A stretch of DNA of 64,000 nucleotides from Verrucomicrobiaceae bacterium (GTDB lineage Bacteria > Verrucomicrobiota > Verrucomicrobiia > Verrucomicrobiales > Akkermansiaceae): NCBI GenBank assembly GCA_027485615.1, contig JAIXQS010000144.1:1-64000 (forward strand), read 5' to 3'. Below are positions 8,158 to 16,309 of the stretch, one piece after another. Within the stretch, counting starts at the first letter, position 1, and every line of letters begins with the position of its first letter. The translations under genes were made by a program, and so were the position numbers. The notes under the pieces were generated by a model. The model was not told the origin of the DNA. It saw only the letters and a list, made by a program, of their open reading frames with translations, and searched no databases.

Positions 8158-8650
8158 CATAACCGACAATCCCGACAAATCCCGCTTCCATCGCTGGGTC
8201 ATCCGCCCCATAGCCAACCAGCTCCGGCAGGGCACCAGCCCGGAGAAACTTTCATGGAGCGTCTCCCTCGGTCTCACGCTCGGGATCTTTCCCATCATGG
8301 GTTCGACCTCCTTGGTCTGTTTCGCCGTCGGTCACTTGCTTCGGCTGAACCAACCCGTCCTGCACCTCTTCAAGACCTTCACTTACCCGATCCACTTGGT
8401 GATGATCCTCGTCTTCATCCGCATCGGCCAGCGCCTCAACGGCGTCCCGCCCATCCCGCTCTCCATCCCCCAGCTCCTCACCCGCTTCAAGGAAAACCCC
8501 GCCCAGTTCGCCAGCGATTTCGGCATGGCCGCCCTCCATGGCATCGAGGCATGGGCGATCTCGGCGATTTTCCTGATTCCGATGATCTACTACAGCTCAC
8601 TGCCTATCCTAAGAAGACTCCTCGGAAAAGTCCGCACGGCGGCGGTGTGA
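8150..8650 (+). CDS. DUF2062 membrane protein
   Basis: A 166-residue protein with three to four hydrophobic segments. The DUF2062 core is clear: GTSPEKLSWSVSLGLTLGIF followed by PIMGSTSLVCFAVGHLLRLN and a TYPIHLVMILVFIRIG helix. DUF2062 proteins are inner-membrane proteins of unknown reaction, often found near glycosyltransferase or lipid genes. The start is GTG 8150, inside a dispersed repeat. It is the last gene of the plus-strand lipid block, 57 bp after the CFA-like gene, so it may be co-transcribed. Confidence 0.85.
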   Translation: MKNITDNPDKSRFHRWVIRPIANQLRQGTSPEKLSWSVSLGLTLGIFPIMGSTSLVCFAVGHLLRLNQPVLHLFKTFTYPIHLVMILVFIRIGQRLNGVPPIPLSIPQLLTRFKENPAQFASDFGMAALHGIEAWAISAIFLIPMIYYSSLPILRRLLGKVRTAAV

Positions 8651-8661
8651 AGCAAGGAGGG

Positions 8662-11622
8662 TCATTCGCTTTTCTCTAGCTTTGTGATGGGGCGCTCGGG
8701 GGAACTGGAACCGCCTTTGGTGACGTAGTCGTGGTTCCAATCGAGTTTCACTTCGTCGCCGGGCTTGAGGGTGCGGATGGCGGTGAGGATGTTTTCCGCG
8801 ACCTTGGTGTTTCCCTTGTTGTCCTGGATCAGGATCTGGAAGGTTTCCTGTTTCGGGTCGCCGTATTCGCCGGGTTTTTCGTAGGCGAGGTATTTGATGA
8901 TCTTAAAGGAGGCGAGTTTTCCGGAGTGTCCGCATTCGTCCGGGCATAATGAGGTGAGACCCATGCAGCGGTGATCCTTGAGGCCGTCGAAGCGGGCGAG
9001 GGTGGAATGGGAGGAGAGGAGTTCGCGTTTTTCTCCTTGGAGTTTCTTTTCGACGGCGCTGCGCCATTCCTCGGATCCGATGTCCGGGCCGTGGCCTTGC
9101 TTGTCGGTGATGCCGAGTTTTTTATCCAACGCGCCCATCCACTCATCGGAGCCGATGTCTGGACCGTGGCCTTGGGCATCGGTGATGGGATGGAGCTTTT
9201 CGACCCATCGGGCCCATTCTTTGGGTTCCTTGGGTGCGATGTTTTCTTCCGCGCTCAGCGTGGAAAAGAGGAGTGGGGCGGTGATGAGCGTGAACATGCG
9301 TTGGGTTTTCGCGTCGTTGGCGTAGGTTTGTTTCAGCTTCGCGATGGTTTCCGCATGATCGGGGAAACGGATCGCGTCGGCGAGGGGGCCGCCCTGGAGT
9401 TTCTGGGCGGCCATCAAGGCGAGGGTGGCGAGCTGAGTTTGGGGGGCGGCCTTGTCGAAGGCGGGGGTGGTGGGGTCGTGGGGGATCGTCCAGGCGCGCT
9501 CGGCCATTTCGCCGGAGGCGGTGACGCGGAAACGGACGCTGACCTCGCCGATCTCGCCGGAGCCTTCGGGCAGGGTCTCGACCTGATAGATGGCGACCCC
9601 GGCCTCGTCCGCAGCGAGCTCGGCGGCGTCGACGGAATCGTCGTGGAAGTCCTCGGTCTTGAGGCGGTCTTTCTCAAAGCCGATGAGCTTGTAGTTTCCG
9701 ACGCGCTCGGGGTTGAGCTTTATCTGGACTTTCACGTTCTCGGCGGCGAGGCGGAAGGCGCCCGCGAGCTGGGCGGCGAGGGACGCTCCGGTGTTTTCGC
9801 CGACGAGGTAGTAGCGGCCGTTACCGTGGCGGGCGAGTTCGGAGAGGAGGCGGTCGTTGGTGTCGTTCGTGCCGATGCCGGCGATGTCGAAGGCGAGGCC
9901 TTGCTGGCGGAGTTCCTTGACGCGCTCCGCGAGGCGGTCGGGATCGGCGTCGCCGAGGTTGGCGGCTCCGTCAGTGAAGAGAACGATGCGGTTCTGCGCG
10001 CCATCGAGCTGGTGGCGGAGGGCGAGTTCCGAGGAAAGGTTGAGCGCCTGTTCCAGGTTCGTGCCGCCTTCGCTGGCGGAGGGGTTGATGAGGTCGGGGA
10101 TTTTCGCGGCCTCGTTTCCGGGGAGCGAATCGGCGATCAGACGCAGGGTGCGGGAGAAACCGATGACGGTGACCTGGTCGTTTTCCGTCAGCAAGGTGGC
10201 GAGCTGCGCGAGGGCGGTGTCCATCGCGGCACGGCGGTCGGCGCGGGCCATGGAGCCGGATTGATCCACCAGCAGGGTGAGGCGCAGCGGCTGCGCGGCG
10301 GTGCGGCCGGTGGAGGCGGTGCGGATCGCTACGCGGACGAGATGGCGGCCGGGGATGACCGGGTGCGCGGTCTGGTCGATGGCGGCAGCGACGGGCTCCA
10401 ACGAGGACGGCGCGGGATCGCCGTAATCGACCGCGTTGTAAAACTGCTCCGGCTTGATGGAAGCGGGATCGGGGCGCTCACCTTTCTCCACCGCCGCGAG
10501 GGCGAGCTGGAACGAGGCGTCGGAAATGTTCAGCGAGAATGTGGAGAACGGCTCCTGCGCGGCGGGGATTTCCGTGGATAAATCCGATAGATCGGCTTTT
10601 TTTTGCGCCTTATCACGAAGGGAACGGGCGAGGTTCTGAGGCAATGAAACCGAGTCTTCCGATGCCTTCTCTACGGCAGCAGCCGCGAGGGGAGCCAGTT
10701 CAGATTCGCTCGGGGTGGGAGGGAGGCCAAGCGATGCGGCTCTGGACGAGCCTTCGGTTTCAAGAATCGAGCCCGCAATCATACCCACCTTGCCAATCGG
10801 TTTCTTGGATTCCGAATCACCCGGGTTGCGGGCCTTAGCGGTGCCTTCGGTGTTGTTTAGGATCGCGCCAAGCGTAGCACGGTTGATGGATGTCTCGACG
10901 GGACGTTCGCGGGACCCCACGATCGCTCGTTCCAGTTCGACTGACGATTCGGCCTGCCCGTCGCGGCGGGCGCTTGGTCGGCTACCTTTAAGGGTCTCAG
11001 CCTCATGCTTCTTAATACCAGCTGTTCCGTCCGAGCCTGCGTCATAGGCTACCGAACCTCCGGAAGCCATGGCAGATTCGTCGCGGGTCAGCATAGTTCT
11101 GCCAATCGACGCTGGAGAACCTGTCTTTTTGTCGATTTCTACAGGGGTGGCCTTCTCAAGAGGAGCGCCTGATTCGTAGGCTATATCCGCGGTATTTCTG
11201 ACTGTCTGGGACATGTTCTTATCGGATGTCGCAGGGATGAACAGGAAACGCTCGGTGAAGAAAGTGAGGATGAGGACGGCGGCGATGCCCCATGCGGCGC
11301 GGAAGGAGGCTCGGCGGATGCGGGATTCCTTCTCGGGAATGAGAACGTGGATGTCGCCGAGGATGGGGGAGAGCTTGGCGCGTTTTTCGTCGGGCAGTTT
11401 CCAATCCTCAGACGGAGCGTTGGCGGTGGTTTCGGCTTCCTGGAGGAGGGAGTGGATGGCGAGGGTGCGGGCGAGGAAGAGCTGGAGTTCGGGGGATTTC
11501 GCGACGAGGGATTCGAGTTCGGCGATTTCGAAAGGGGACGCCTCGCCGAGAACCCACGCGGTGATGCGGGCTTCGAGCTGCTCATCCGGGTGGATGGAGA
11601 AGGGTGACGGGGTGTCGTTCAT
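8662..11622 (-). CDS. Large vWA-domain protein with anti-sigma-like N-terminus
   Basis: A 986-residue protein. Residues 1-90 resemble the cytoplasmic part of anti-sigma or zinc-finger-less regulators (DEQLEARITAWVLGEASPFE). A transmembrane helix follows (AWGIAAVLILTFFTERF, about 110-126), then a long disordered linker. The YfbK-type region comes next: a vWF-A N-terminal domain (FSTFSLNISDASFQLALAAV), a vWA domain with MIDAS motif DQSGSMA and FTDGAANLGD, and a DUF3520-like C-terminus. The end has two 26-residue repeats with GHGPDIGS-[DE]-EW and a Cys-rich domain (HRCMGLTSLCPDECGHSG). It follows the ECF sigma gene by 87 bp and probably responds to that sigma factor or restrains it. The ligand is unknown. 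Confidence 0.85.
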   Translation of the reverse strand: MNDTPSPFSIHPDEQLEARITAWVLGEASPFEIAELESLVAKSPELQLFLARTLAIHSLLQEAETTANAPSEDWKLPDEKRAKLSPILGDIHVLIPEKESRIRRASFRAAWGIAAVLILTFFTERFLFIPATSDKNMSQTVRNTADIAYESGAPLEKATPVEIDKKTGSPASIGRTMLTRDESAMASGGSVAYDAGSDGTAGIKKHEAETLKGSRPSARRDGQAESSVELERAIVGSRERPVETSINRATLGAILNNTEGTAKARNPGDSESKKPIGKVGMIAGSILETEGSSRAASLGLPPTPSESELAPLAAAAVEKASEDSVSLPQNLARSLRDKAQKKADLSDLSTEIPAAQEPFSTFSLNISDASFQLALAAVEKGERPDPASIKPEQFYNAVDYGDPAPSSLEPVAAAIDQTAHPVIPGRHLVRVAIRTASTGRTAAQPLRLTLLVDQSGSMARADRRAAMDTALAQLATLLTENDQVTVIGFSRTLRLIADSLPGNEAAKIPDLINPSASEGGTNLEQALNLSSELALRHQLDGAQNRIVLFTDGAANLGDADPDRLAERVKELRQQGLAFDIAGIGTNDTNDRLLSELARHGNGRYYLVGENTGASLAAQLAGAFRLAAENVKVQIKLNPERVGNYKLIGFEKDRLKTEDFHDDSVDAAELAADEAGVAIYQVETLPEGSGEIGEVSVRFRVTASGEMAERAWTIPHDPTTPAFDKAAPQTQLATLALMAAQKLQGGPLADAIRFPDHAETIAKLKQTYANDAKTQRMFTLITAPLLFSTLSAEENIAPKEPKEWARWVEKLHPITDAQGHGPDIGSDEWMGALDKKLGITDKQGHGPDIGSEEWRSAVEKKLQGEKRELLSSHSTLARFDGLKDHRCMGLTSLCPDECGHSGKLASFKIIKYLAYEKPGEYGDPKQETFQILIQDNKGNTKVAENILTAIRTLKPGDEVKLDWNHDYVTKGGSSSPERPITKLEKSE

Positions 11623-11684
11623 GGGAAGAGGTGGTGGGTGAGCGGTGAGCGGTGGAAGACTTGGGTTGAGTGGGCTTGGGTTGT

Positions 11685-11702
11685 CGCGATTTCTAAATCG
11701 CG
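11685..11702 (-). repeat. Dispersed palindrome, family A (copy 2)
   Basis: CGCGATTTCTAAATCGCG is a perfect palindrome apart from its centre. It lies between the ECF sigma stop codon (11710) and the vWA start (11622). The flank GGGTTGT and a GGTGGAAGA unit are shared with copy 1. Positioned in the sigma-vWA intergenic transcript, it could form a hairpin that sets their relative expression, but that is inference. Confidence 0.65.
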
Positions 11703-11709
11703 GTTCCTT

Positions 11710-12309
11710 TCAGCCTTCGGCGGTTTCTATGCCTAGTTGGCGCAATGAAGAGGCGAGGGATTTGAGGGTGTGGTGGAGTTTGTAGCCGACGTTGGAGACG
11801 GTGAGCTGGGTTTGGACGGCGATTTCCTCGTAGCGGAGGCCGGAAAGGTATTTGAGGGAGACGAGGGTGCGGTCGGGCTCGGGGAGTTCGGAGATGAGGA
11901 GCTGGAGAGTGCCTATGGCCTCCATTTTCCCGAGGGCGGCGTCGGGATCGGGGGCGGGGGTTTCCCATTCCTTGGAGGTCTGGGGATTGGTTTCGATGGA
12001 TGAGGTGCGTTTGTTGTCGCGGAGGTGGTTGAGGGCGAGGTTGCGGACGCAGCGGAAAAGCCAGGGGCGGGGCTGTTGCACTTCGTGCCAGTGGGTGTGG
12101 AGCTTCAGAAAAGCATCCTGGACGATGTCCTCCGCCGTCTCGCGCTGGCCGGTGAGGCCGTGGGCGAAGCGCAGCAATGCGGATTCCTCGGCGTCGAAGA
12201 CCTGGCGGAGCGTGGGTTTATCCTCCCTGGCGGCGGCGTTCGGGGTCGGCAGAACCGAAATGACTGCGTCCCTCCTAAGGGCGGCGGCGCTGGAGGTAGG
12301 GGGTTCCAT
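11710..12309 (-). CDS. ECF-type RNA polymerase sigma factor
   Basis: A 199-residue sigma-70 family protein of the ECF class. Region 2 is visible as FDAEESALLRFAHGLTGQRE, then TAEDIVQDAFLKLHTHW and RPWLFRCVRNLALNHLRD. Region 4 is LPEPDRTLVSLKYLSGLRYE followed by EIAVQTQLTVSNVGYKLHHTL, a helix-turn-helix. An N-terminal extension of about 35 residues precedes region 2. It pairs with the downstream membrane vWA protein, whose N-terminus looks like an anti-sigma domain. The regulon is not known; a hairpin-like inverted repeat lies in its leader (12325-12343). Confidence 0.93.
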   Translation of the reverse strand: MEPPTSSAAALRRDAVISVLPTPNAAAREDKPTLRQVFDAEESALLRFAHGLTGQRETAEDIVQDAFLKLHTHWHEVQQPRPWLFRCVRNLALNHLRDNKRTSSIETNPQTSKEWETPAPDPDAALGKMEAIGTLQLLISELPEPDRTLVSLKYLSGLRYEEIAVQTQLTVSNVGYKLHHTLKSLASSLRQLGIETAEG

Positions 12310-12324
12310 GGATCGTTTTTGGCA

Positions 12325-12343
12325 TGTCTCTAATAGGAAGACA
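12325..12343 (-). promoter_or_regulatory. Inverted repeat in ECF sigma leader
   Basis: TGTCT (12325-12329) and AGACA (12339-12343) form a 5-bp inverted repeat with a 9-bp spacer, 16 nt upstream of the sigma start codon. It could be an operator or a leader hairpin. No clear ECF promoter pair was identified by eye, so this is only a candidate. Confidence 0.25.
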
Positions 12344-12392
12344 CGCGGGAACGGGGATCCTTAGAAAAAAATTCAGGGATAAATTCCGTGCG

Positions 12393-13136
12393 TCAGCCCA
12401 CCCCGTTTTGCCAGAGGACGAAGGCCCCCGTGGCGATAACCATAACCGCGAAGCCCTGCCGGAGGCGGGCGACGGGTAGGCGCTTGGCGAGTGCGGCACC
12501 AGCGAGCACGCCAAGCGCCGCGATGCCCGCGAAAAGGAAGGCGAGTGGCCAGCGCGGCGGGGCTTCGCCGAAATGGCCGAGGAAGCCGGAGGCGGAGTTG
12601 AATGCGATGATGGCCAGCGAAGTGCCGGTGGCTTGGCGGAGCGGGAGCTTGGCGAATTTCACCAAAGCGGGCACCAGCAGGAACCCGCCGCCGACGCCGA
12701 TGAAGCCTGTGAGCACACCGACCGCCAGCCCCGCGAGTAGGCAGCGGATGGGCTTGCACTCGGCGGCGGGGGAGAGCTCGTCGTTTTTTCCGATGAGCAT
12801 GTTCACCGCGACCACGAGCATGAGCGCCGCGAAAATGATCATCAGCGCCTGCGGGGAAACGAGCGGAGTAAGCCTCGCGCCACCCGCCGCACCGACCATG
12901 CCGGAAAGCGCGAACATCAGCGCAGCCTTGGGATGGATTCCGCCGCCGCGAATCCTTTGCAAAGCCCCCACTAGCGCCGCCGCACCGACGATGAAAAGGC
13001 TGAGACCGACAGCTTCTTTCGGCGCGACGCCCGCCAGATAAACGAGCACCGGCAGCGTAATGATGCTGCCGCCTGCCCCCGTGAGACCGAGCGACAGGCC
13101 GATCAGCGCGGCACCGAGCAGGGCGAGAGTGTTCAT
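12393..13136 (-). CDS. TauE/SafE-family sulfite/anion exporter
   Basis: A 247-residue polytopic protein with about eight hydrophobic segments. It has the family N-terminus LIGLSLGLTGAGGSIITLPV and the repeat-related GLAVGVLTGFIGVGGGFLLV at mid-protein. TauE/SafE members (COG0730) export sulfite, sulfoacetate or related anions. It is the last gene of an operon with persulfide dioxygenase and rhodanese proteins; its start overlaps the dioxygenase stop by 4 bp. Export of sulfite made by the dioxygenase/rhodanese step is the likely role. Confidence 0.92.
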   Translation of the reverse strand: MNTLALLGAALIGLSLGLTGAGGSIITLPVLVYLAGVAPKEAVGLSLFIVGAAALVGALQRIRGGGIHPKAALMFALSGMVGAAGGARLTPLVSPQALMIIFAALMLVVAVNMLIGKNDELSPAAECKPIRCLLAGLAVGVLTGFIGVGGGFLLVPALVKFAKLPLRQATGTSLAIIAFNSASGFLGHFGEAPPRWPLAFLFAGIAALGVLAGAALAKRLPVARLRQGFAVMVIATGAFVLWQNGVG

Positions 13137-14563
13137 TTCCGGATGCCCGCCGGGATTTCACCGAAGGAGCCGTTCACATACACGACCTCGTGCCCTTCGC
13201 CCGCGAGAAACGAGGTCGCGAAGGCGGCGCGGAGGCCGCTGCCACAGTGGACGAAGAGCGGCGCGCCGGACGGCACCTCGGAAATCCGCGCGGCAAGGCG
13301 AGTGTAGGCGATGTTCACTGCGCCCTTCACTTGTCCTGCCGCGAACTCGCCCGCGCCGCGCACATCGAGCACGGCGGCTCCGGGATTCGCGGCCAAGGCC
13401 TCGGCGAGCTGTGCGGTGGTGATGCTTTCCTGGTGGGCCGTGATCTCATCGACGGCGAGCGCCTCGGATGAGGGCAACCATGCCTCCACCTTGTCGAGGC
13501 CGATGCGGATGAGTTGGCGGACGGCTTCCTCCACTTCGTCCGCGTCGTTGACGAGAAGGATGATGGAGGCGCTCTCATCGAGATAGGAACCCGCGACGAG
13601 AGGCAGTTTCCCGCCCGCCAGTGGCGCGAAAAGTGAGCCGGTGACGTGGCGCTCCATGAAGGCGGCGCGGTCGGCGCGGAGATCGAGGAGCGCGTATATT
13701 CCCTGTCTCACGAGGGCGGTGAATTTATCCGCATCGAGTCGGCGGGGCTTTGGCAAAGTGCCGTCCGGCAAAAGCGCGGGGCCGATCTTATTGTCGCGCT
13801 TCATTCGTGCGAAATAGAGCGGCGGCTCGGGTTGGCCGGAGAGGATGTCTTTCACGAACGCCTCCTCCTCGCCCGCGAGGGCTTCGCGCAAGGCTCCGTT
13901 GAAACGCCTTTCGTATCCCATCACGCTGATCGGCACCGCGCCGAGGGCTTTGCCGCACGCGCTGCCGGCCCCGTGCGCGGGGAGGATCTGGATGTGATCT
14001 GGAAGCGCGGCGGTCGCGCGAAGACTGGCGTAAAGCTGGCGGGCGCTCGGCTCCATCACGCCCACCTGCCCGGCGGCGCTCTCTAACAGATCGGGGCGAC
14101 CCACATCGCCGACGAAGATGAAATCGCCGCTGAGGAGCGCGATGGGTTCCGTCGCGCCGCCGCCGATGTCGGTGACGAGGTAGCTGATATGCTCCGGCGT
14201 GTGGCCTGCGGAAAGGACGGCTTTCAGCTCGATGTTGCCCACCTTGAAAACATCGCCGTCATGCAGGAAGCGGGCCTTGGGATTTCCCTTCGCCCACTCG
14301 AACTGCCAGTCCGGGCCGCCCTCAGCGGAAAGGTAGGCGATGGCTCCGTGGCGTTCAACGAGTTCGCGGGCGCCGCTCAGGTAATCCGCATGGATGTGGG
14401 TTTCCGCCACGGCGGTGAGGCGAAAACCGTTCTCGGCGGCGAGTTTCAGGTAACGATCCACATCGCGTTCGGGATCGACGATGACCGCCTCGCCGGTGCG
14501 TTGGCAACCGATGAGGTAGGCGTATTGGGCGAGGGCGTGGTCGGGGATTTGGCGGAGGAACAT
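13133..14563 (-). CDS. Persulfide dioxygenase-rhodanese fusion (CstB/Blh-like)
   Basis: A 476-residue fusion. The N-terminal metallo-beta-lactamase domain (1 to about 240) carries ETHIHADYLSG, SAGHTPEHISY, SGDFIFVGDVGRPDLL and ILPAHGAGSACGK, the mononuclear iron site of ETHE1/CstB-type persulfide dioxygenases. Two rhodanese domains follow. The first (about 270-350) has no active-site Cys and is probably structural. The second (about 380-476) has LFVHCGSGLRAAF with the persulfide-carrying Cys. The protein oxidises glutathione or bacillithiol persulfide to sulfite and can handle thiosulfate. It lies between the rhodanese-DUF2892 protein and the sulfite exporter. Confidence 0.92.
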   Translation of the reverse strand: MFLRQIPDHALAQYAYLIGCQRTGEAVIVDPERDVDRYLKLAAENGFRLTAVAETHIHADYLSGARELVERHGAIAYLSAEGGPDWQFEWAKGNPKARFLHDGDVFKVGNIELKAVLSAGHTPEHISYLVTDIGGGATEPIALLSGDFIFVGDVGRPDLLESAAGQVGVMEPSARQLYASLRATAALPDHIQILPAHGAGSACGKALGAVPISVMGYERRFNGALREALAGEEEAFVKDILSGQPEPPLYFARMKRDNKIGPALLPDGTLPKPRRLDADKFTALVRQGIYALLDLRADRAAFMERHVTGSLFAPLAGGKLPLVAGSYLDESASIILLVNDADEVEEAVRQLIRIGLDKVEAWLPSSEALAVDEITAHQESITTAQLAEALAANPGAAVLDVRGAGEFAAGQVKGAVNIAYTRLAARISEVPSGAPLFVHCGSGLRAAFATSFLAGEGHEVVYVNGSFGEIPAGIRK

Positions 14564-14570
14564 GGTTTCG

Positions 14571-15137
14571 TTAGTTGGAAGTGGAGCAGTTTCCGGAGGC
14601 GCAGCAGGACTGACCGGCCACGCGGTTCCAGGGCATTTTCGACATCAGGATCGCGAGTCCGCACCAACCGGTGGAGCCGGCCATGGTGAGTCCCGCGCCG
14701 AAGAAGGCGCAGAGGAAAACCCAGTTCGGATGAACGGTGAGGGCGAGGATCGCGCCGGTGAGCACGCCGAGGCCAATGGTGAGCTGGACCTGCTGCATGA
14801 GCGGAAGGCAGCCGCTGCGGCTTTTGCCGGTGGGATAGCCATCGCCCTTCCAGGCGAGGATGCCGCCTTCGAGGTTGCGGACGTTCGTGATGCCCAGCGC
14901 GTGCAACTTCTTCATCGCCTCCGCGCCGCGCTTGCCGCTGCGGCACATGACCACGACGGGCGCGTTGCGGTCGATCTCGCCGCTGCGCTGCTCAAGCTGG
15001 CCGAGCGGGATGAGTTTCGCGCCGACGATGTGTTCCTCGGCGTGTTCGACCGGCTCACGGACATCGATGAGGTGGCAGCCGGACGGGAGTAGGGACTTGA
15101 GTTCGGCGGGCTGGATGATTTCTTGGTTCGTATTCAT
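14571..15137 (-). CDS. Rhodanese domain with DUF2892 membrane tail (YgaP-like)
   Basis: A 188-residue protein if begun at ATG 15137 (MNTNQEIIQPAELKSLLP); an in-frame upstream ATG at 15191 would add a basic, non-conserved stretch. The rhodanese domain occupies residues 1-110 with active-site Cys in VVVMCRSGKRGAEAM. The C-terminus holds two transmembrane helices of DUF2892 (QVQLTIGLGVLTGAILAL and WVFLCAFFGAGLTMAGS). It resembles E. coli YgaP, a membrane sulfurtransferase. It is the first gene of the sulfur operon and lies 7 bp before the dioxygenase start. A divergent ArsR-type gene shares its promoter region. Confidence 0.88.
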   Translation of the reverse strand: MNTNQEIIQPAELKSLLPSGCHLIDVREPVEHAEEHIVGAKLIPLGQLEQRSGEIDRNAPVVVMCRSGKRGAEAMKKLHALGITNVRNLEGGILAWKGDGYPTGKSRSGCLPLMQQVQLTIGLGVLTGAILALTVHPNWVFLCAFFGAGLTMAGSTGWCGLAILMSKMPWNRVAGQSCCASGNCSTSN

Positions 15138-15180
15138 GGAGAGAAATTTCGACTTGATTTTCTTTCGGTTAACGCAACTA

Positions 15181-15198
15181 TATCGCCACATAACGATA
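15181..15198. promoter_or_regulatory. Candidate ArsR operator between divergent sulfur genes
   Basis: TATCG (15181-15185) and CGATA (15194-15198) form a perfect 5-bp inverted repeat with an 8-bp AT-rich spacer. It is centred in the 79-bp gap between the rhodanese operon (minus) and the ArsR-family gene (plus). ArsR-family repressors such as BigR/SqrR bind AT-rich imperfect inverted repeats over their own promoter. The position fits autoregulation and control of the sulfur operon. Confidence 0.45.
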
Positions 15199-15216
15199 AA
15201 TCAAACCATTTTTACC

Positions 15217-15573
15217 ATGTCCGCCAAAAAAAAATCCGAGCCGAAGAAGCAGCTCTCCCCTCTCGCGTTGGAACTGATCGCCGCGCGTTTTCGGGCGTTG
15301 TCCGAACCGATGCGCCTGCGCCTCCTCAACCTGCTGATGGACGGCGAAAAGAGCGTCGGCCAGCTCGTCGAGGCGACCGGCTCCAGTCAGGCGAATGTTT
15401 CCAAGCATCTCTCCGTGCTCCGCGAGGCGGGTATGATCGCGATGCGCAAGGAGGGGCTTTCCTCCTTCTGTTTCATCGCGGATCCCATCGTGAACGAGCT
15501 GTGCGAGATGATGTGCTCACGGCTCAGGGAGGAAATGGAAAGCAAGGTGCAGGCGTTTGATGCGGGGATTTGA
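15217..15573 (+). CDS. ArsR-family transcriptional regulator of sulfur operon
   Basis: A 118-residue winged-helix protein. The HTH region is RFRALSEPMRLRLLNLLMDG, then KSVGQLVEATGSSQANVSKH and LSVLREAGMIAMRKEGLSSF. Start is ATG 15217; longer upstream frames overlap the divergent gene and are not conserved. Three Cys (85, 96, 100) lie in the C-terminal half; the SqrR/BigR N-terminal Cys near helix 2 is missing, so if it senses persulfides it must do so differently. It is divergent from the rhodanese/persulfide dioxygenase operon and probably represses it. Confidence 0.88.
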   Translation: MSAKKKSEPKKQLSPLALELIAARFRALSEPMRLRLLNLLMDGEKSVGQLVEATGSSQANVSKHLSVLREAGMIAMRKEGLSSFCFIADPIVNELCEMMCSRLREEMESKVQAFDAGI

Positions 15574-15589
15574 GGTGGAAATCGGTCTC

Positions 15590-16006
15590 CTATTTCCGCA
15601 TTAACGCGTTGAATCCCGCTTGGCGGAAGTGGTCGTCGGAGGTCAGGGCATCGGTGATACCCCGCTCCCGCATCACAACAAAGGACACGCAATCGACCAA
15701 GCCCCATTCCTTGTCCGTCCTCTCACTAAAGAGCTTGAATGCCTGCGCGTAAAGATCGCCTGAAACGGGAACAATTTCGATCTTCGGATCGTTTTCGAGA
15801 GACAGCAGCAACTCGACCGCCGCCGGGCGATAACGCTGCTTGGAAAGGGCATTGCCGATTTCCATCAAGACAGCCCTTGTCGTCACGATGCGGGTTGGGC
15901 TTGTTTCCAACTCATCAGCGAGAGCAAGAGCAACCCTGTGTAAATCATCGCCTGATGAAGACAACGCGATGGCAAAAGCGGTATCCAGAAATGCCTCAGT
16001 CCCCAC
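15590..16006 (-). CDS. PIN-domain ribonuclease toxin (VapC-like)
   Basis: A PIN-domain protein of about 138 residues. The acidic site residues appear in FLDTAFAIAL (Asp), LMEIGNALSK (Glu) and EWGLVDCVSF with TDALTSDDHF (Asp). I chose GTG 16006 because GGAGG lies 9-10 nt upstream; the frame extends to an ATG at 16024 without a better ribosome site. It overlaps the antitoxin gene end by 11 bp, so translation is coupled. PIN toxins cleave tRNA or other RNAs when the antitoxin is lost. The target here is unknown. Confidence 0.85.
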   Translation of the reverse strand: MGTEAFLDTAFAIALSSSGDDLHRVALALADELETSPTRIVTTRAVLMEIGNALSKQRYRPAAVELLLSLENDPKIEIVPVSGDLYAQAFKLFSERTDKEWGLVDCVSFVVMRERGITDALTSDDHFRQAGFNALMRK

Positions 16007-16229
16007 GCCGCGCTTCCTCCCCATAGAGATATGTGTCTACGTTATCCGACCAATCCGCCGGACCATCCAGCTTCAGGGCGCGCGCGGTTTGGAGAAATGA
16101 GGCGGCCTTTCCCGCTGTCTCGGGCATGGCCTCGATGACAAGACGAACGCGCGTATTCGCTTTCACCGCAAGCGGGAAATCGGGGCGGAACACTTCGCCA
16201 TCAAACACTGCTTCCAAAGTCTGAATCAT
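15996..16229 (-). CDS. Antitoxin, AF2212/DUF104-like
   Basis: A 77-residue protein beginning MIQTLEAVFDGEVFRPDFPL, the beta-rich opening typical of AF2212-like (DUF104) antitoxins paired with PIN toxins. The C-terminal half (KAASFLQTARALKLDGPADW) likely wraps the toxin. A good ribosome site (AGGAG) lies 8 nt before ATG 16229. The gene directly precedes and overlaps the PIN toxin. Such pairs are self-repressing in related systems, but no operator was recognised. Confidence 0.82.
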   Translation of the reverse strand: MIQTLEAVFDGEVFRPDFPLAVKANTRVRLVIEAMPETAGKAASFLQTARALKLDGPADWSDNVDTYLYGEEARRGD

Positions 16230-16309
16230 TTTCTTCTCCTGTCCTAGTTTGAGGTAACACGTAAAAGTTTAAACGACCCTCTTTGATCCTGCAAGAGGCA
16301 AGGTCACGC

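Noticed and set aside
8971-10581. 536-codon plus-strand open frame opposite the vWA gene
   Set aside because: Antisense to the MIDAS-containing vWA protein; low-complexity Gly/Glu/Val composition.
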